Shown: positions 47,319 to 56,114 of the stretch, piece by piece
Numbering within the stretch: position 1 is the stretch's first letter
Layout of the letters: the number at the start of each line of letters is the position of its first letter
NCBI GenBank assembly: GCA_963590525.1
Contig: CAVAPV010000006.1
Span: 1 to 56,399 of the forward strand
DNA: 56,399 bases
Source: W2P13-069 sp963590525
GTDB lineage: Bacteria > Actinomycetota > Coriobacteriia > Coriobacteriales > QAMH01
Direction: 5' to 3'
Translations under genes and position numbers: made by a program
The notes under the pieces: generated by a model
Seen by the model: the letters and a program-made list of their open reading frames with translations, nothing else
The model's database searches: none
Told to the model about the DNA's origin: nothing

Positions 47319-47381
47319 TCTTTTTGATGACGAAATGCAGCGATATCGCCAAAGCCGCTTTTAGAGATGAGCCGCAAAGGG

Positions 47382-47517
47382 CTCAAGCGAGCGTAATACG
47401 GAGCAGAATGTGACCACAGCTACTGCGAAAGCGAGGACTCAAAAACGCCGTAGGCGTTTTCTCCGCAGCTGCAGTGGCTGTGGTCACATTCGGGTGCGGA
47501 GTCTGAGCTCGCTTGAG
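47382..47517. repeat. Structured intergenic element, copy 2
   Basis: In plus orientation: outer 11-pair stem (47382-47392 with 47507-47517), internal loop GTAATACGGAGCAG opposite CGGGTGCGGAGTCTGA, a 20-pair stem (47407-47426 with 47471-47490, one G-T pair), and an apical part with CGAGGACT and TCCGCAGCT around an ACGCC-GTA-GGCGT hairpin. It lies between two convergent genes, the response regulator and the permease. The conserved parts match copy 1 at 43195-43370. Confidence 0.75.
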
Positions 47518-47558
47518 GTCTTTACGGCCCATTCCAAGCTGCGCCTTGCCACCTTGCC

Positions 47559-49028
47559 CTACCCTAGGCGCAAGGCTTCCTCGGCGCAAACACGCTTGCG
47601 CGCAAGCCAGCTTACGGCGATGTAGAGCACGACGGTTGCCGGCGCCACCACCAAGAAGGGCACAGCCACGATCTTTGCGGTGTAAAGCACACAACCTATC
47701 ACCGTCACCAGCGCCAAAACTCCCACACCGCGCCAGTTGACGCTTTGCTCCGGAGCATCCACGTCTATCCCCTGGCGCCCTATGCCCATCTTGCCGCGCA
47801 CGATGTAGTAATCCGTGATAAGCAGCATGCACCAAGAGCTCGTGAGGATCGAGCCGTAGCTCATAAAGGAGTTCACCTGGTCTAGGATGCCGCCCAGGAT
47901 GAAGACGAGGCCAATGCCGTTGGCGATGACAACAGCCACGACCCACGAGACCTTGCGCCCGGTAAGCGAGTGGATGAGGTTTGAGACGGCGTTGGCGCCG
48001 CCGATAGAGTTTGAGGTCTCGACCTTCATCTGTGACAGGCAGATGATGGCAAGCCCTATGCCGCCTGCGGCAAGCACCAAGGAGACGCCGGGGTTGGTAA
48101 TGGCCGCGTGCGCAGCGGCGGCCCCCTCGTATCCCATAGAGGTAAAGTACTCGACGGATTTAGAAAAGCCAAAGAAGGTGATGAGCGCGCCAAAGATGTA
48201 GGTCACGATCGCAAAGAGGCTGCCTACACCTGCGATGGGAACCAGGTCGCGCTCCTTGCGCGCAAAGCGCGTGAAATCGGCTGCAAACAAAGCCAGAAGG
48301 CCGCTTGTCATGATCGCGTAATTGACGGAGTAGGCAAAACCCTGCGCAGCGTCTACACCGGGTATCAAGATACCGTGCGTGAGGGCCTCTCCCATCTGTC
48401 CGTTAGCAGCTATGAGATAGACCACGTAGCCCATGACGCAAAACAGTGCCACGACAAAGACAGCGTTCATACGCGCGATGACCTTGGTGCCAAACAAAGC
48501 CATAAAAACCCAAACGCATGAGATGCCGATAAACAGCCCCCAGCGGGCTGCCTCGCTTTCTAGCCCAAAGGCGAACAGAATCGCATTGCCAAGCTGCACG
48601 GTGCCAACAGCCAAGACGCCGATGAGCACGAAGATCCATATGAGCGATCCTGCAGCAGAGCCCTTCTTGCCAAAGATGTAAAAGCGCGAAACGACGTTGT
48701 TGGGCAGTCCCTCCCTAAAGCAGATCTTGCCCACGAGGTAAGTTAAGGCAAACGACAGCGCAAAGGTGATTGCCACCGCCAAGCCGCCCAACTGGCAGCC
48801 CGCATAAAAAGCAACAATGCCGCCACCCATGAGCTTTGAGAGGCTCGAGACCACGCCTGACAAAATCGATGCTATATCCGCCCAGGCCAATCGTTCGCTT
48901 TCTGGAACACGCTCAAAAAGCGAGACCTGGCTTACCGCGGATTTGCGTTTGGGCGGCGTGTCCTGCGTCGAGGCTTTGATGTCTTGGGATGCCTTTGCGG
49001 CAACGCCCTTCTCTCCTACTGTGCTCAT
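47559..49028 (-). CDS. NCS1-family (cytosine/purine type) permease
   Basis: The 489-residue polytopic protein has about twelve hydrophobic helices. The N-terminal FERVPESERLAWADI and the helix-1 region GVVSSLSKLMGGGI are typical of the CodB-like branch of the nucleobase:cation symporters. The GPPVxx-like motif is not clear, so the exact nucleobase or related substrate is not predicted. The start is the ATG at 49028, with GGGGAGG upstream; the longer frame adds only six residues. No deaminase gene is adjacent. A hairpin-rich leader precedes it. Confidence 0.85.
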   Translation of the reverse strand: MSTVGEKGVAAKASQDIKASTQDTPPKRKSAVSQVSLFERVPESERLAWADIASILSGVVSSLSKLMGGGIVAFYAGCQLGGLAVAITFALSFALTYLVGKICFREGLPNNVVSRFYIFGKKGSAAGSLIWIFVLIGVLAVGTVQLGNAILFAFGLESEAARWGLFIGISCVWVFMALFGTKVIARMNAVFVVALFCVMGYVVYLIAANGQMGEALTHGILIPGVDAAQGFAYSVNYAIMTSGLLALFAADFTRFARKERDLVPIAGVGSLFAIVTYIFGALITFFGFSKSVEYFTSMGYEGAAAAHAAITNPGVSLVLAAGGIGLAIICLSQMKVETSNSIGGANAVSNLIHSLTGRKVSWVVAVVIANGIGLVFILGGILDQVNSFMSYGSILTSSWCMLLITDYYIVRGKMGIGRQGIDVDAPEQSVNWRGVGVLALVTVIGCVLYTAKIVAVPFLVVAPATVVLYIAVSWLARKRVCAEEALRLG

Positions 49029-49493
49029 CGTCTTGTTCCTCCCCAATGCGATGCGATGCGAAAACAGCCGTCATGAGGCAGCTGTGCCGTGCCACGAGTT
49101 CGATGCAGCAGGTTCTCCTTTTGCCAAGCGCATGGAAGCGGGCGGTGTCTGGAAAGCCCGCTTTCAAGCACTTGGGGAAAGGAGGCTTGAAGGCGCGTGG
49201 AGGGTATTGCGCCTTCAAGCCCATGGCTTATGCCCTTGCCGCGTCTGATTTAGGCAAAGGCGTCGCAAACAGACCGCCCGAGGAAAAAGAGGCAGTCCGC
49301 GCGGGAAACGGCGTCGTGTATCGCAACTTTGCGTATGGCTATGCCTGATAGCGCATATTTGCGAAAAGATGCCGTTTACCGGGCGGGATGCGTATGCATC
49401 TGCAGTGGTTTGCCTTGCTTGAATGCCTGTTTGAGCGCTTGCTTGCCGCTTGCCTGCAGCAGCGGCGCACTGTCCTGAGAGCGATAAACCCCA
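49029..49493. other. Structured region upstream of the NCS1 permease
   Basis: About 460 bases with no convincing gene. On the minus strand it contains a perfect 13-pair stem, GGCTTGAAGGCGC with GCGCCTTCAAGCC (49184-49221), and AAGCGGGC/GCCCGCTT closer to the start codon. It may be a regulatory leader; it matches no riboswitch I recognise. The distal part (49222-49493) shows no clear signal. Confidence 0.4.
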
Positions 49494-49532
49494 CCCGGTT
49501 ATGCGCCTTGTGAGGTTTGACGCATAACCGGG
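49494..49532 (-). terminator. Hairpin terminator after the GntP-type permease gene
   Basis: CCCGGTTATGCG and CGCATAACCGGG form a perfect 12-pair stem with a 15-base loop. On the minus strand it is followed by TGGGGTTTATCG, so T-richness is modest; on the plus strand TTTATT follows. Confidence 0.65.
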
Positions 49533-49568
49533 TTTATTGGACCATGCCTGCTAGCGCAGGTGCGTGGT

Positions 49569-50909
49569 TTAGACGATGCCCACGCCGGCCATGATGATCA
49601 TGACGATCAAAGCGCACAGACCCGCACCGATGGAGATGGCGGCGATGTGCTTGTAGGAGTTGCCATGGTTGAGGCCCATGGCGGCCATCATGCCAAACAT
49701 CGCGCCGGAGTTAGGCAGCGCACCGCCAATGGTGGCAGCCGTGGCGATGATCTTTGCCATGGCAGCGGGATCGACGCCAGTGGCCAGGTAGGGCTCCAAG
49801 AAGTTGCCGGCGATGATGCCAACAGCGCCCGAGCCAGAGCCCATGATGCCGCCCAGGGCTGCAGCCATAGTCGCGGCAGAGACATAGGAGCCGCCGGGCA
49901 TATTGAAGATGGCCTCGTAGATAACGGTAAAGCCCACAGACGCCGCGGCCACCGTGCCAACACCCACAGCGGCAGAGGTAAACAGCGCGGGCCCCAAGGC
50001 GTTCTTGGCGCCGTTGCCCAAAGCATCACGCACTGCGGTGACACTGCCCAGGTTGACCCAGAAGCAGATGATGCTCAAGACGATGGCGGCCACCATGCCA
50101 ACGTAGACGATGTTGGCGATGCCCATGGCAGAGCCGATGATGATGATCGCGATGAGCGCGACGAGCGGCAGCAGGGACAGACCCAGGTTGGGGAGCTTGC
50201 GATCCTCGGCATCTGCCGCAGTCTCTTCTTCGACACCGGCCGTCTGGGCATAGGTCTCACCCTTGGCCTCGGCGCGCTTGAGGGCAAACTTGATGTAGAG
50301 GCAGCTCACAACGATGGCGATGACAGAACCGACGATGCCCATGACAGGAGCTGCGGTCAAAGAAACGCCGCAGCCGTTAGCCGCGTTGATCCAGGCAACA
50401 GCGGGCACGCCGGGGATCATGGCCATGGTGAACGAGCAAGCACCCAAAGACCATGCAGCGCAGAACAAGTGCCAGGGGATGTTGGCCTCTTTGAACATGG
50501 GGCGTGCCAGCGGGATGAGTGCGAACATCGCGACGAACATCGAAACACCCGCATAGGTGAGGATGGCGCCCACCAAGGCGATGCCCAGCAAGATGAAGTA
50601 GGGGCCCTTCTTGCCTGCAACGCCCATGATGGCGTTGGCGATCGACTTGGCGGCTCCGGATTTATCCATGAACTCGCCTACGATGGCGCCGCCCATGAAG
50701 ATGAGCAGGTTCTTTTGCACGAATCCGGCCAAGCCGGTGACGTAGGATTTCTCGGAACCGACCATGGCGCTTGCCAGGTCCATCCCGTTGGTGACGATGA
50801 TGATCGCAGCGGCGATGAGAGATGTGATGAGAACGTTCCATCCCTTCATGGATGCGATGACAAAGATGACAAGCGCAACGATGATGCCGATAACGCCTAT
50901 GACTTCCAT
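49569..50909 (-). CDS. GntP-type organic anion permease
   Basis: The 446-residue protein has about 12 hydrophobic helices and GntP/Ina-type segments (FMGGAIVGEFMDKSGAAKSI, MGSGSGAVGIIAGNFLEPY, GGALPNSGAMFGMMAAMG). A hydrophilic, Glu-rich loop lies near residues 215-240. Such transporters import gluconate, D-glycerate or similar anions. It follows the iron-sulfur subunit gene by 177 bases on the same strand, so it may supply substrate for the molybdoenzyme (inference). GGGAGG precedes the ATG. Confidence 0.83.
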   Translation of the reverse strand: MEVIGVIGIIVALVIFVIASMKGWNVLITSLIAAAIIIVTNGMDLASAMVGSEKSYVTGLAGFVQKNLLIFMGGAIVGEFMDKSGAAKSIANAIMGVAGKKGPYFILLGIALVGAILTYAGVSMFVAMFALIPLARPMFKEANIPWHLFCAAWSLGACSFTMAMIPGVPAVAWINAANGCGVSLTAAPVMGIVGSVIAIVVSCLYIKFALKRAEAKGETYAQTAGVEEETAADAEDRKLPNLGLSLLPLVALIAIIIIGSAMGIANIVYVGMVAAIVLSIICFWVNLGSVTAVRDALGNGAKNALGPALFTSAAVGVGTVAAASVGFTVIYEAIFNMPGGSYVSAATMAAALGGIMGSGSGAVGIIAGNFLEPYLATGVDPAAMAKIIATAATIGGALPNSGAMFGMMAAMGLNHGNSYKHIAAISIGAGLCALIVMIIMAGVGIV

Positions 50910-51031
50910 CTTTTCCTCCCTTTGCTTGAATCTGACGGGAAACCCCGCCCTCCTTTTCTTGGAGGGACCGCCCCCTCACAGGCGGCCCCTCGCGCCTGTC
51001 GCCAAAGCTGATTAGCGGCAGGCTATACCCT

Positions 51032-51053
51032 GCCTTGGGCAATATCCCAAGGC
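51032..51053 (-). other. Hairpin between ferredoxin and permease genes
   Basis: GCCTTGGG and CCCAAGGC pair around a 6-base loop, 34 bases after the ferredoxin stop. A further CCCTCC/GGAGGG stem is closer to the permease start. They could tune relative expression in the operon. Confidence 0.4.
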
Positions 51054-51086
51054 GAAATACCGTGATGTTTGCAGCGGTATAGCGGC

Positions 51087-51830
51087 TTAGGCCATGTCGT
51101 TTCGAGTCTCGCGCATGAGCCCCACGTTGTTGTCGTGCTTCATGCGCAAGGCGTTGCGATGGATGGTCCCCTGCTCGAAGTCGACAAGGTCCTCCTCGCT
51201 TTCGTACATCGTTCCCAAGTCCCCGCGCTGAGAGTTGAGCGCGATGGCCTCTTTTGCGTCATAAGGGATAAGCGGCGTCTTGGGACGGGGGTTCCACACC
51301 AGGTAGTTGGGCGTGGTGATAGCCGGATCGGGCATACCTGCGCAGTAGCGGACATCGCCGTACTTGGCTACCAAAGAGTCCATCTCGCCAAAATCAAAGG
51401 CCCTCAGCGGACACGACTGCGCGCAGATGGGTTGCTTACCCTCTACCAGGCGGTCGATGCACATCGTGCACTTGCTCATCTTGGTGCCGGGCTCGTCAGA
51501 GACAAAGCGCGGGGCACCGTAGGGGCATGCGTCGTAGCATTTGCGGCAGCCGTCGCATTTATCGGCGTCGACGAGCACGGCGCCAAACTGCTCCTCTTTG
51601 TAGATGGCATCGTTGTGGCATGCGCTCATGCAAGCGGGGTTGTCGCAATGCGCGCAGGAAAACGCCAGGGAATGCAGGCGAACGTTGGGAAACGTGCCCT
51701 CCTCCCACTCGTAGACGGTCATCCACTTCTCGGCGCCCGGTTCGAGCGCGTTCCAATCCTTGCAAGCGATGCTGCAGGCCTGGCAGGCATAGCAGCGGTT
51801 CATGTCAAAGAGAAATCCGCACTGGCTCAT
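51087..51830 (-). CDS. Four-cluster ferredoxin subunit of a molybdoenzyme
   Basis: The 247-residue product is DmsB-like. Four Cys groups are visible: CYACQACSIACKDWN, CAHCDNPACMSACHNDAI, CDGCRKCYDACPYGAP and CTMCIDRL with CAQSCPLRAF, enough for four [4Fe-4S] clusters. It should pass electrons to or from the catalytic subunit encoded 3 bases upstream. No membrane anchor subunit is encoded next to it and no signal peptide is present, so the complex is probably soluble in the cytoplasm. Confidence 0.94.
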   Translation of the reverse strand: MSQCGFLFDMNRCYACQACSIACKDWNALEPGAEKWMTVYEWEEGTFPNVRLHSLAFSCAHCDNPACMSACHNDAIYKEEQFGAVLVDADKCDGCRKCYDACPYGAPRFVSDEPGTKMSKCTMCIDRLVEGKQPICAQSCPLRAFDFGEMDSLVAKYGDVRYCAGMPDPAITTPNYLVWNPRPKTPLIPYDAKEAIALNSQRGDLGTMYESEEDLVDFEQGTIHRNALRMKHDNNVGLMRETRNDMA

Positions 51831-51833
51831 CTT

Positions 51834-54425
51834 CTAGTCCTCCTCTCCAAGACGACGGCGCGTGTCGATGGCAACCTTCGCGCCGCGCATGCCGCCGCGC
51901 TGCGACTCCAAGCCAAAGCCCTCCTCGTCGCCGTCGGCGATTTTCTCCACCTCAACCAAACCTGCGGTGATAAGCGCGCCCAGGATATGGGGCAAATGCC
52001 CGTCGTCGAGCAGGATGTTGGGTGTGCCGCGAACGTCTTCTCCAAACCTGTTGCGCTCGGCTGCGACGCCGTCGGTCTGGAACCAGGCGCCGTGATGCAC
52101 CGCGGCCGTGCCCGGGGTCATGCGATTTGTGACGTAAGCACTCAAGACAACCTCGCCGCGATCGCTGTAAACGCGGCAAATATCGCCGTCCTTGATGCCG
52201 CGCGCCTGTGCATCAACGCCAGAGATCCACACGGCATGGCGGTAGCAGTCCTCACGCAGGAAGGGGTTGTTGTCGTTGGAGGAATGCTGGCGGTAGATAG
52301 AGACGGGGCTCACCATAGACAGCGGGTACTTGCTGGCCTTGGGGTTGTAGAAGCCGTCGTTGGAGGCGCTTCCGATGTCGCCTTCCACGTAGCTGGGACT
52401 CCAAACGGGCATCGGGTCGATCTTGCCGCGCCAGCGGCTCTCGGTCATGTCGTGCGTCTTTACATAGTTGGAGACGAACTCGAACTTGCCGCTGGGAGTG
52501 CCAAAGGGGCTTTGACCCGCCTCCATCATGGCCTTGAAAGCGTAGTGCGGTGTGTCGATCTCTGTGCGCACGACGGGATGCTCGTTAAACTCCTCCCAAG
52601 TGGGTTGCTCCTCATAGCCCAAAAGCGCCCAGAAACCGGCATCTGCCCACTCCTCGAAGGCCTCCTTGTAGACAGCCTCCTGAGCATCGACCCAATCCTC
52701 GAGCTTGACATCGGCCATACGGGGGTTGTAGCCCTGCACGACATCGTCGCCCAGGCGCTTGGCGATCTGCGTCCAGACCCATTCCTTGCTGCGGACCTCG
52801 CCGGGAAACTCGGCTCCGCGAGCGCAGAAGGTGAAGTAGTTGCGCATGCCGTTGGGGCCGGAGACAAAGCGCTGATGGCCGTACATGTACTCGTCCATGC
52901 CCTCGAACTGCCACACGGGAGCCGGCAAGATGATGTCGCACAGCTCGGCTGTCGGCTGATTGAGATGCCACTGGAAGCCCCAGTTGAACTCTGTGTCGGC
53001 CATACCCTTGAAGCGCTTGTTGACGTTGGAGTGGTTGTTGGCGTAGTTGTTCTCAAAGATAATCATCTGGATGTTGGGCAGTGGCGAGTCGTTGGTAGGG
53101 CTGCCGATGAGGTGCCTGAAATCGCTTTCGCTCAGGCGGCCCTCCCAGTAGTCCTTCTGGCGCGCCAAGATCTCTGTGAGGCAGTTGTTGTTGAACAGCA
53201 CCGGCGCCTTGTAGCCGTGGGTATCGCGGTGCCAGTCGGCCGTGGGGGTCGTGATGCGGCCCGGCGTAGGCAGGCAAGCGCCGGTCTGACAGCCACCGGG
53301 AATGCACAGATTGCCCGTCATGGCCTGCAGAAGCATCGACGCGTTTGCAGAGTAGTCGCCCATATGACGCTTGGCGCAGCTGTAGAAGTACTGCAGGTGC
53401 ACCGGCTTGGTGGTGCCGTAGAGGCGCGCGAACTCGCGGATGGTCTCGGCTGGGACAGCGCAGATGGGAGCTGCCCACTCGGGCGTCTTCTTGATGCCGT
53501 CTTCGCCTTCGCCCATGACGTAGGTGCGCCACTCCTCAAAGCCCTCGAGCTCGACCCACTGGTTGACAAAGTCGTGGTCGATAAGGTCTTCCTCGTAGAG
53601 CACCTGAGCCACAGCCAGCATCATCGCCAAGTCTGTGCCCGGGCGAATGGGGATCCACTGGTCGGCCAAGATCTCTGCGGATTGCGTATAGCGCGGATCG
53701 ATGACGATGACCTTGCAGCCGCACTCGTGCGCGAGCTGCATGTAGTAGGACGTGGGGCCAAACCAGGCGACCACGGGGTCCATGCCCCACATGACGATGA
53801 GCTTGGAGTTGAACACATCGCTTGCCTCAAAGCCCGGCAAAGCGTTTGAGAGGCCCTTGGCGGTCTTGGACAGATCCACGCCCATATGCAGCATCTCGCC
53901 TGCCGCATGGCCAGAGGTGGAATGCTCGCCCCAGGCGCCAAAGCCGGCATCCCACCACGGTGCCAGCGGGAACCCGTTTTTCTCAAAGCTCGGATACTGG
54001 GAATGGAAGATGCCGTAGGGGCCGTATTTCTCTTTGATCTCGATCATCTTATCTGCGATGGTATCGAGCGCCTCTTCCCAGCTGATCTGGACAAAGTAGC
54101 CGTTGCCAGGGCCCTTCTTGCCCACGCGCTTCATGGGATGCAGCAGGCGCGTCGAGGCATAGAGCTCCTTCTTCCACGCATGGCCCATGGCGCAGGGGCG
54201 CATCTGGACATTGCCCTTCCAGATGTTTTCCCAGCCGCAGTCCTCGCGGCTGTCGTTTTTGTTGACGGAGTCGTCGGGCTCGATGGCGATGACCTTGCCG
54301 TCTTTCTCGTGGACTTTGAGCACGCACGCAGAGTCCCAGCAGCCGTTGGCAGGGCACGAGGTGTAAAAGATCCTCTCTCCCCCGCGGCGAGCAGAACTCG
54401 CGTCGATAATGCCTTGCTTGTCCAT
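51834..54425 (-). CDS. DMSO-reductase-family molybdopterin oxidoreductase, cytoplasmic
   Basis: The 863-residue catalytic subunit has an N-terminal Cys set (Cys24, Cys29, Cys34, and Cys63 or Cys78) that can hold one [4Fe-4S] cluster. The bis-MGD fold is indicated by VMWGMDPVVAWFG, VIDPRYTQSAEILADQWIPI and GTDLAMMLAV, and the C-terminal MGD domain by AVWISGVDAQARGIKDGDIC. No Tat signal is present, unlike DmsA-type enzymes. The metal ligand is probably Ser169 in GEHSTSGHA, with His141 near the site, a combination also seen in transhydroxylase-type (pyrogallol) enzymes; this is inference. Pairing with a DmsB-like protein, a GntP-type permease and a divergent LysR suggests catabolic use of an aromatic or hydroxylated compound. 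Substrate unknown. Confidence 0.9.
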   Translation of the reverse strand: MDKQGIIDASSARRGGERIFYTSCPANGCWDSACVLKVHEKDGKVIAIEPDDSVNKNDSREDCGWENIWKGNVQMRPCAMGHAWKKELYASTRLLHPMKRVGKKGPGNGYFVQISWEEALDTIADKMIEIKEKYGPYGIFHSQYPSFEKNGFPLAPWWDAGFGAWGEHSTSGHAAGEMLHMGVDLSKTAKGLSNALPGFEASDVFNSKLIVMWGMDPVVAWFGPTSYYMQLAHECGCKVIVIDPRYTQSAEILADQWIPIRPGTDLAMMLAVAQVLYEEDLIDHDFVNQWVELEGFEEWRTYVMGEGEDGIKKTPEWAAPICAVPAETIREFARLYGTTKPVHLQYFYSCAKRHMGDYSANASMLLQAMTGNLCIPGGCQTGACLPTPGRITTPTADWHRDTHGYKAPVLFNNNCLTEILARQKDYWEGRLSESDFRHLIGSPTNDSPLPNIQMIIFENNYANNHSNVNKRFKGMADTEFNWGFQWHLNQPTAELCDIILPAPVWQFEGMDEYMYGHQRFVSGPNGMRNYFTFCARGAEFPGEVRSKEWVWTQIAKRLGDDVVQGYNPRMADVKLEDWVDAQEAVYKEAFEEWADAGFWALLGYEEQPTWEEFNEHPVVRTEIDTPHYAFKAMMEAGQSPFGTPSGKFEFVSNYVKTHDMTESRWRGKIDPMPVWSPSYVEGDIGSASNDGFYNPKASKYPLSMVSPVSIYRQHSSNDNNPFLREDCYRHAVWISGVDAQARGIKDGDICRVYSDRGEVVLSAYVTNRMTPGTAAVHHGAWFQTDGVAAERNRFGEDVRGTPNILLDDGHLPHILGALITAGLVEVEKIADGDEEGFGLESQRGGMRGAKVAIDTRRRLGEED

Positions 54426-54834
54426 CTCTCCTCCTTTTGCTCTCTCTGGTTAAAAGCGGGGCCTTCCTTACCCCGGCTCTTACTGCCACAAAGAGCATGC
54501 GCCCCTTGCAAAGGCCCAAGCATGCCGTCTACGGTTTGGCAGCACAGGCTGTTTACAGCGGCTGTACAGGCTTGCTTGCATGCAAAAGCGCTTTACAGAT
54601 GCTGTAAGGTTTTCTTTCAGGGGATTGGGTGAGCGTCCTAGACAAAGACAGGTGCCGCTGCGTTTAATAAGTGATATCTATGTCCTTTTTGGGCAAGCTC
54701 CAAGTTTGAGGAAAGCTTGGAAACAGGGGCTGCACTGGCTGCAACCAGTGCATCTGCAAGCCCCCCATGCAACGACAAGACGTGTCGCTGTCGTTGCGCT
54801 AAATGAATACAAGCTGAATTGGGAGGAGTTCGGC
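54426..54834. promoter_or_regulatory. Divergent control region with two TTACAG boxes
   Basis: TTACAGCGGCTGTAC (54553-54567) and the perfect palindrome TTACAGATGCTGTAA (54593-54607) are 40 bases apart centre to centre, the same face of the helix. They lie between the molybdoenzyme gene and the LysR gene and are probably the LysR binding sites. No good -10/-35 pair was placed with confidence. No gene was seen in the rest. Confidence 0.6.
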
Positions 54835-55779
54835 ATGCTGTTCGACGACGTCAAGGTCTTGATCGTGCTATCCGAGGCAAAGAGCCTCTCTCAAGCCGCA
54901 GACCAGCTCTACATGTCCCGCCCGGGCCTGTCGCAAAAGATAGCCAACTTGGAATCCCGCTTTGGGACAACGTTGTTTGAGAGGACCTCAAGCGGCATCA
55001 AGATGACGCGCGCAGGGCGTCTTGCCTGCGATTTTGCGCGTAACGTAGAGGATTTGGAGCGCAGCATGGCAGCGCAGCTTGCCGCCATCGACGAAAGCTT
55101 TGGCGCGACGATGCACATAGGGATGTCGCTCAACGACGGCATCGAGCTTTTGCCCAAACTGGTTGCAGACTACGTTGCCGACGAGCATCCCGGCGAGCGC
55201 GTGCACCTAGATGCCGGCTACGAACCGCAGCTCGTAGAAAAGCTGCGGCAAGGGGAGCTTGCATTTGCCCTGCTAGAAAACCAGGCGCAAGAGCCTGGTT
55301 TGGAGATCGAGCTATTGGGCTACAAGAAGCTCGTCTTCATAGGCCCCAACAAGCCGCCCTACAACAAGATCATCCACCCACTACCCGTAGAGACGCTCAT
55401 ACAGTGGCCGATGATCATCTACGAATGGGAGTCCGGCCGCCACATGGTGGGCAACCGCCATTTCAGGGAGCGCTACGGGCTGTCTCTCAACAACCACAAC
55501 ATGGTCGCCTGCTTTGACACGCATGAGGCGATGATAGAGGGCGTCAAGGCGGGCCTTGGTTGGGGATCAGTGCCAGAATGCGTCTACCGTCGTTGCAAAG
55601 ACGACCCTGCCATCGTGCGCTTTACGGTCAACACACCGCCCATGTGGTACCCGGTGTCTTTGGTATGGAGCACCGAGCATGCGATGAGGGACAACGAGCG
55701 CGATTTTCTCAACTACGTGCGCGCCAACATCCCCCCAAACTACTTTCGCAAGGACATCGAGGCGCTGCTCAACTCTTAG
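54835..55779 (+). CDS. LysR-family transcriptional regulator
   Basis: The 314-residue product starts at the ATG at 54835 with GGGAGGAG 6 bases upstream; an in-frame 5' extension is not conserved. The N-terminal HTH reads SLSQAADQLYMSRPGLSQKI, then FGTTLFERTSSGIKMTRAG. The C-terminal effector domain is present (MHIGMSLNDGIELLPKLVAD and a second lobe). It probably controls the divergent molybdoenzyme operon in response to its substrate. The TTACAG palindromes between the two genes fit LysR tetramer binding. Confidence 0.92.
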   Translation: MLFDDVKVLIVLSEAKSLSQAADQLYMSRPGLSQKIANLESRFGTTLFERTSSGIKMTRAGRLACDFARNVEDLERSMAAQLAAIDESFGATMHIGMSLNDGIELLPKLVADYVADEHPGERVHLDAGYEPQLVEKLRQGELAFALLENQAQEPGLEIELLGYKKLVFIGPNKPPYNKIIHPLPVETLIQWPMIIYEWESGRHMVGNRHFRERYGLSLNNHNMVACFDTHEAMIEGVKAGLGWGSVPECVYRRCKDDPAIVRFTVNTPPMWYPVSLVWSTEHAMRDNERDFLNYVRANIPPNYFRKDIEALLNS

Positions 55780-56114
55780 GGTGAGCCACAGAGGCTCTGT
55801 CGAGCCCGGGCTCCGCAGGCGAGTGCGCATGCTGTGCGGAAAGGCAACAGACGATGGATGCGTGCTGCGTAATGCCTCGCGCAACCGTTTTCACGTATAG
55901 TTGCGCTTAAGCGAGCGCACGAGCGCCTAAAAGGCGCGAGCAGCGAAGCGCGCTGGAGCAGCACGCATCCACCGCCTGTGCCGATTGCCCACAAATTGCA
56001 GGACTTAAAAACGGTGCACCCCATTGTTCTTTACAGATTAATGCCACCTACGCGGGAGAGCTGCGCTCTTCCCTCGTGCCTACATCCTATTTGCGCATTG
56101 GAGCTCATTACCTC
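55780..56114. repeat. Structured spacer after the LysR gene
   Basis: Holds ACAGAG-G-CTCTGT (55788-55800) and GAGCCCGGGCTC (55802-55813) near the LysR stop. A larger structure at 55855-55971 has a perfect 14-pair outer stem (TGGATGCGTGCTGC with its complement) enclosing GCGCAAC/GTTGCGC and GCGCC/GGCGC hairpins. A degenerate GGGAGAGCTGCGCTCTTCCC palindrome lies at 56054-56073. No gene was seen. Confidence 0.6.

Noticed and set aside
43195..47517. Integron attC sites as explanation of the structured elements
   Set aside because: The conserved core-site sequences of attC (RYYYAAC and GTTRRRY) are not present and no integrase is seen.
51834..54425. Naming the enzyme dopamine/catechol dehydroxylase or pyrogallol transhydroxylase
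   Set aside because: The absence of a Tat signal and a possible Ser ligand are suggestive only; the family is too diverse to name a substrate by eye.
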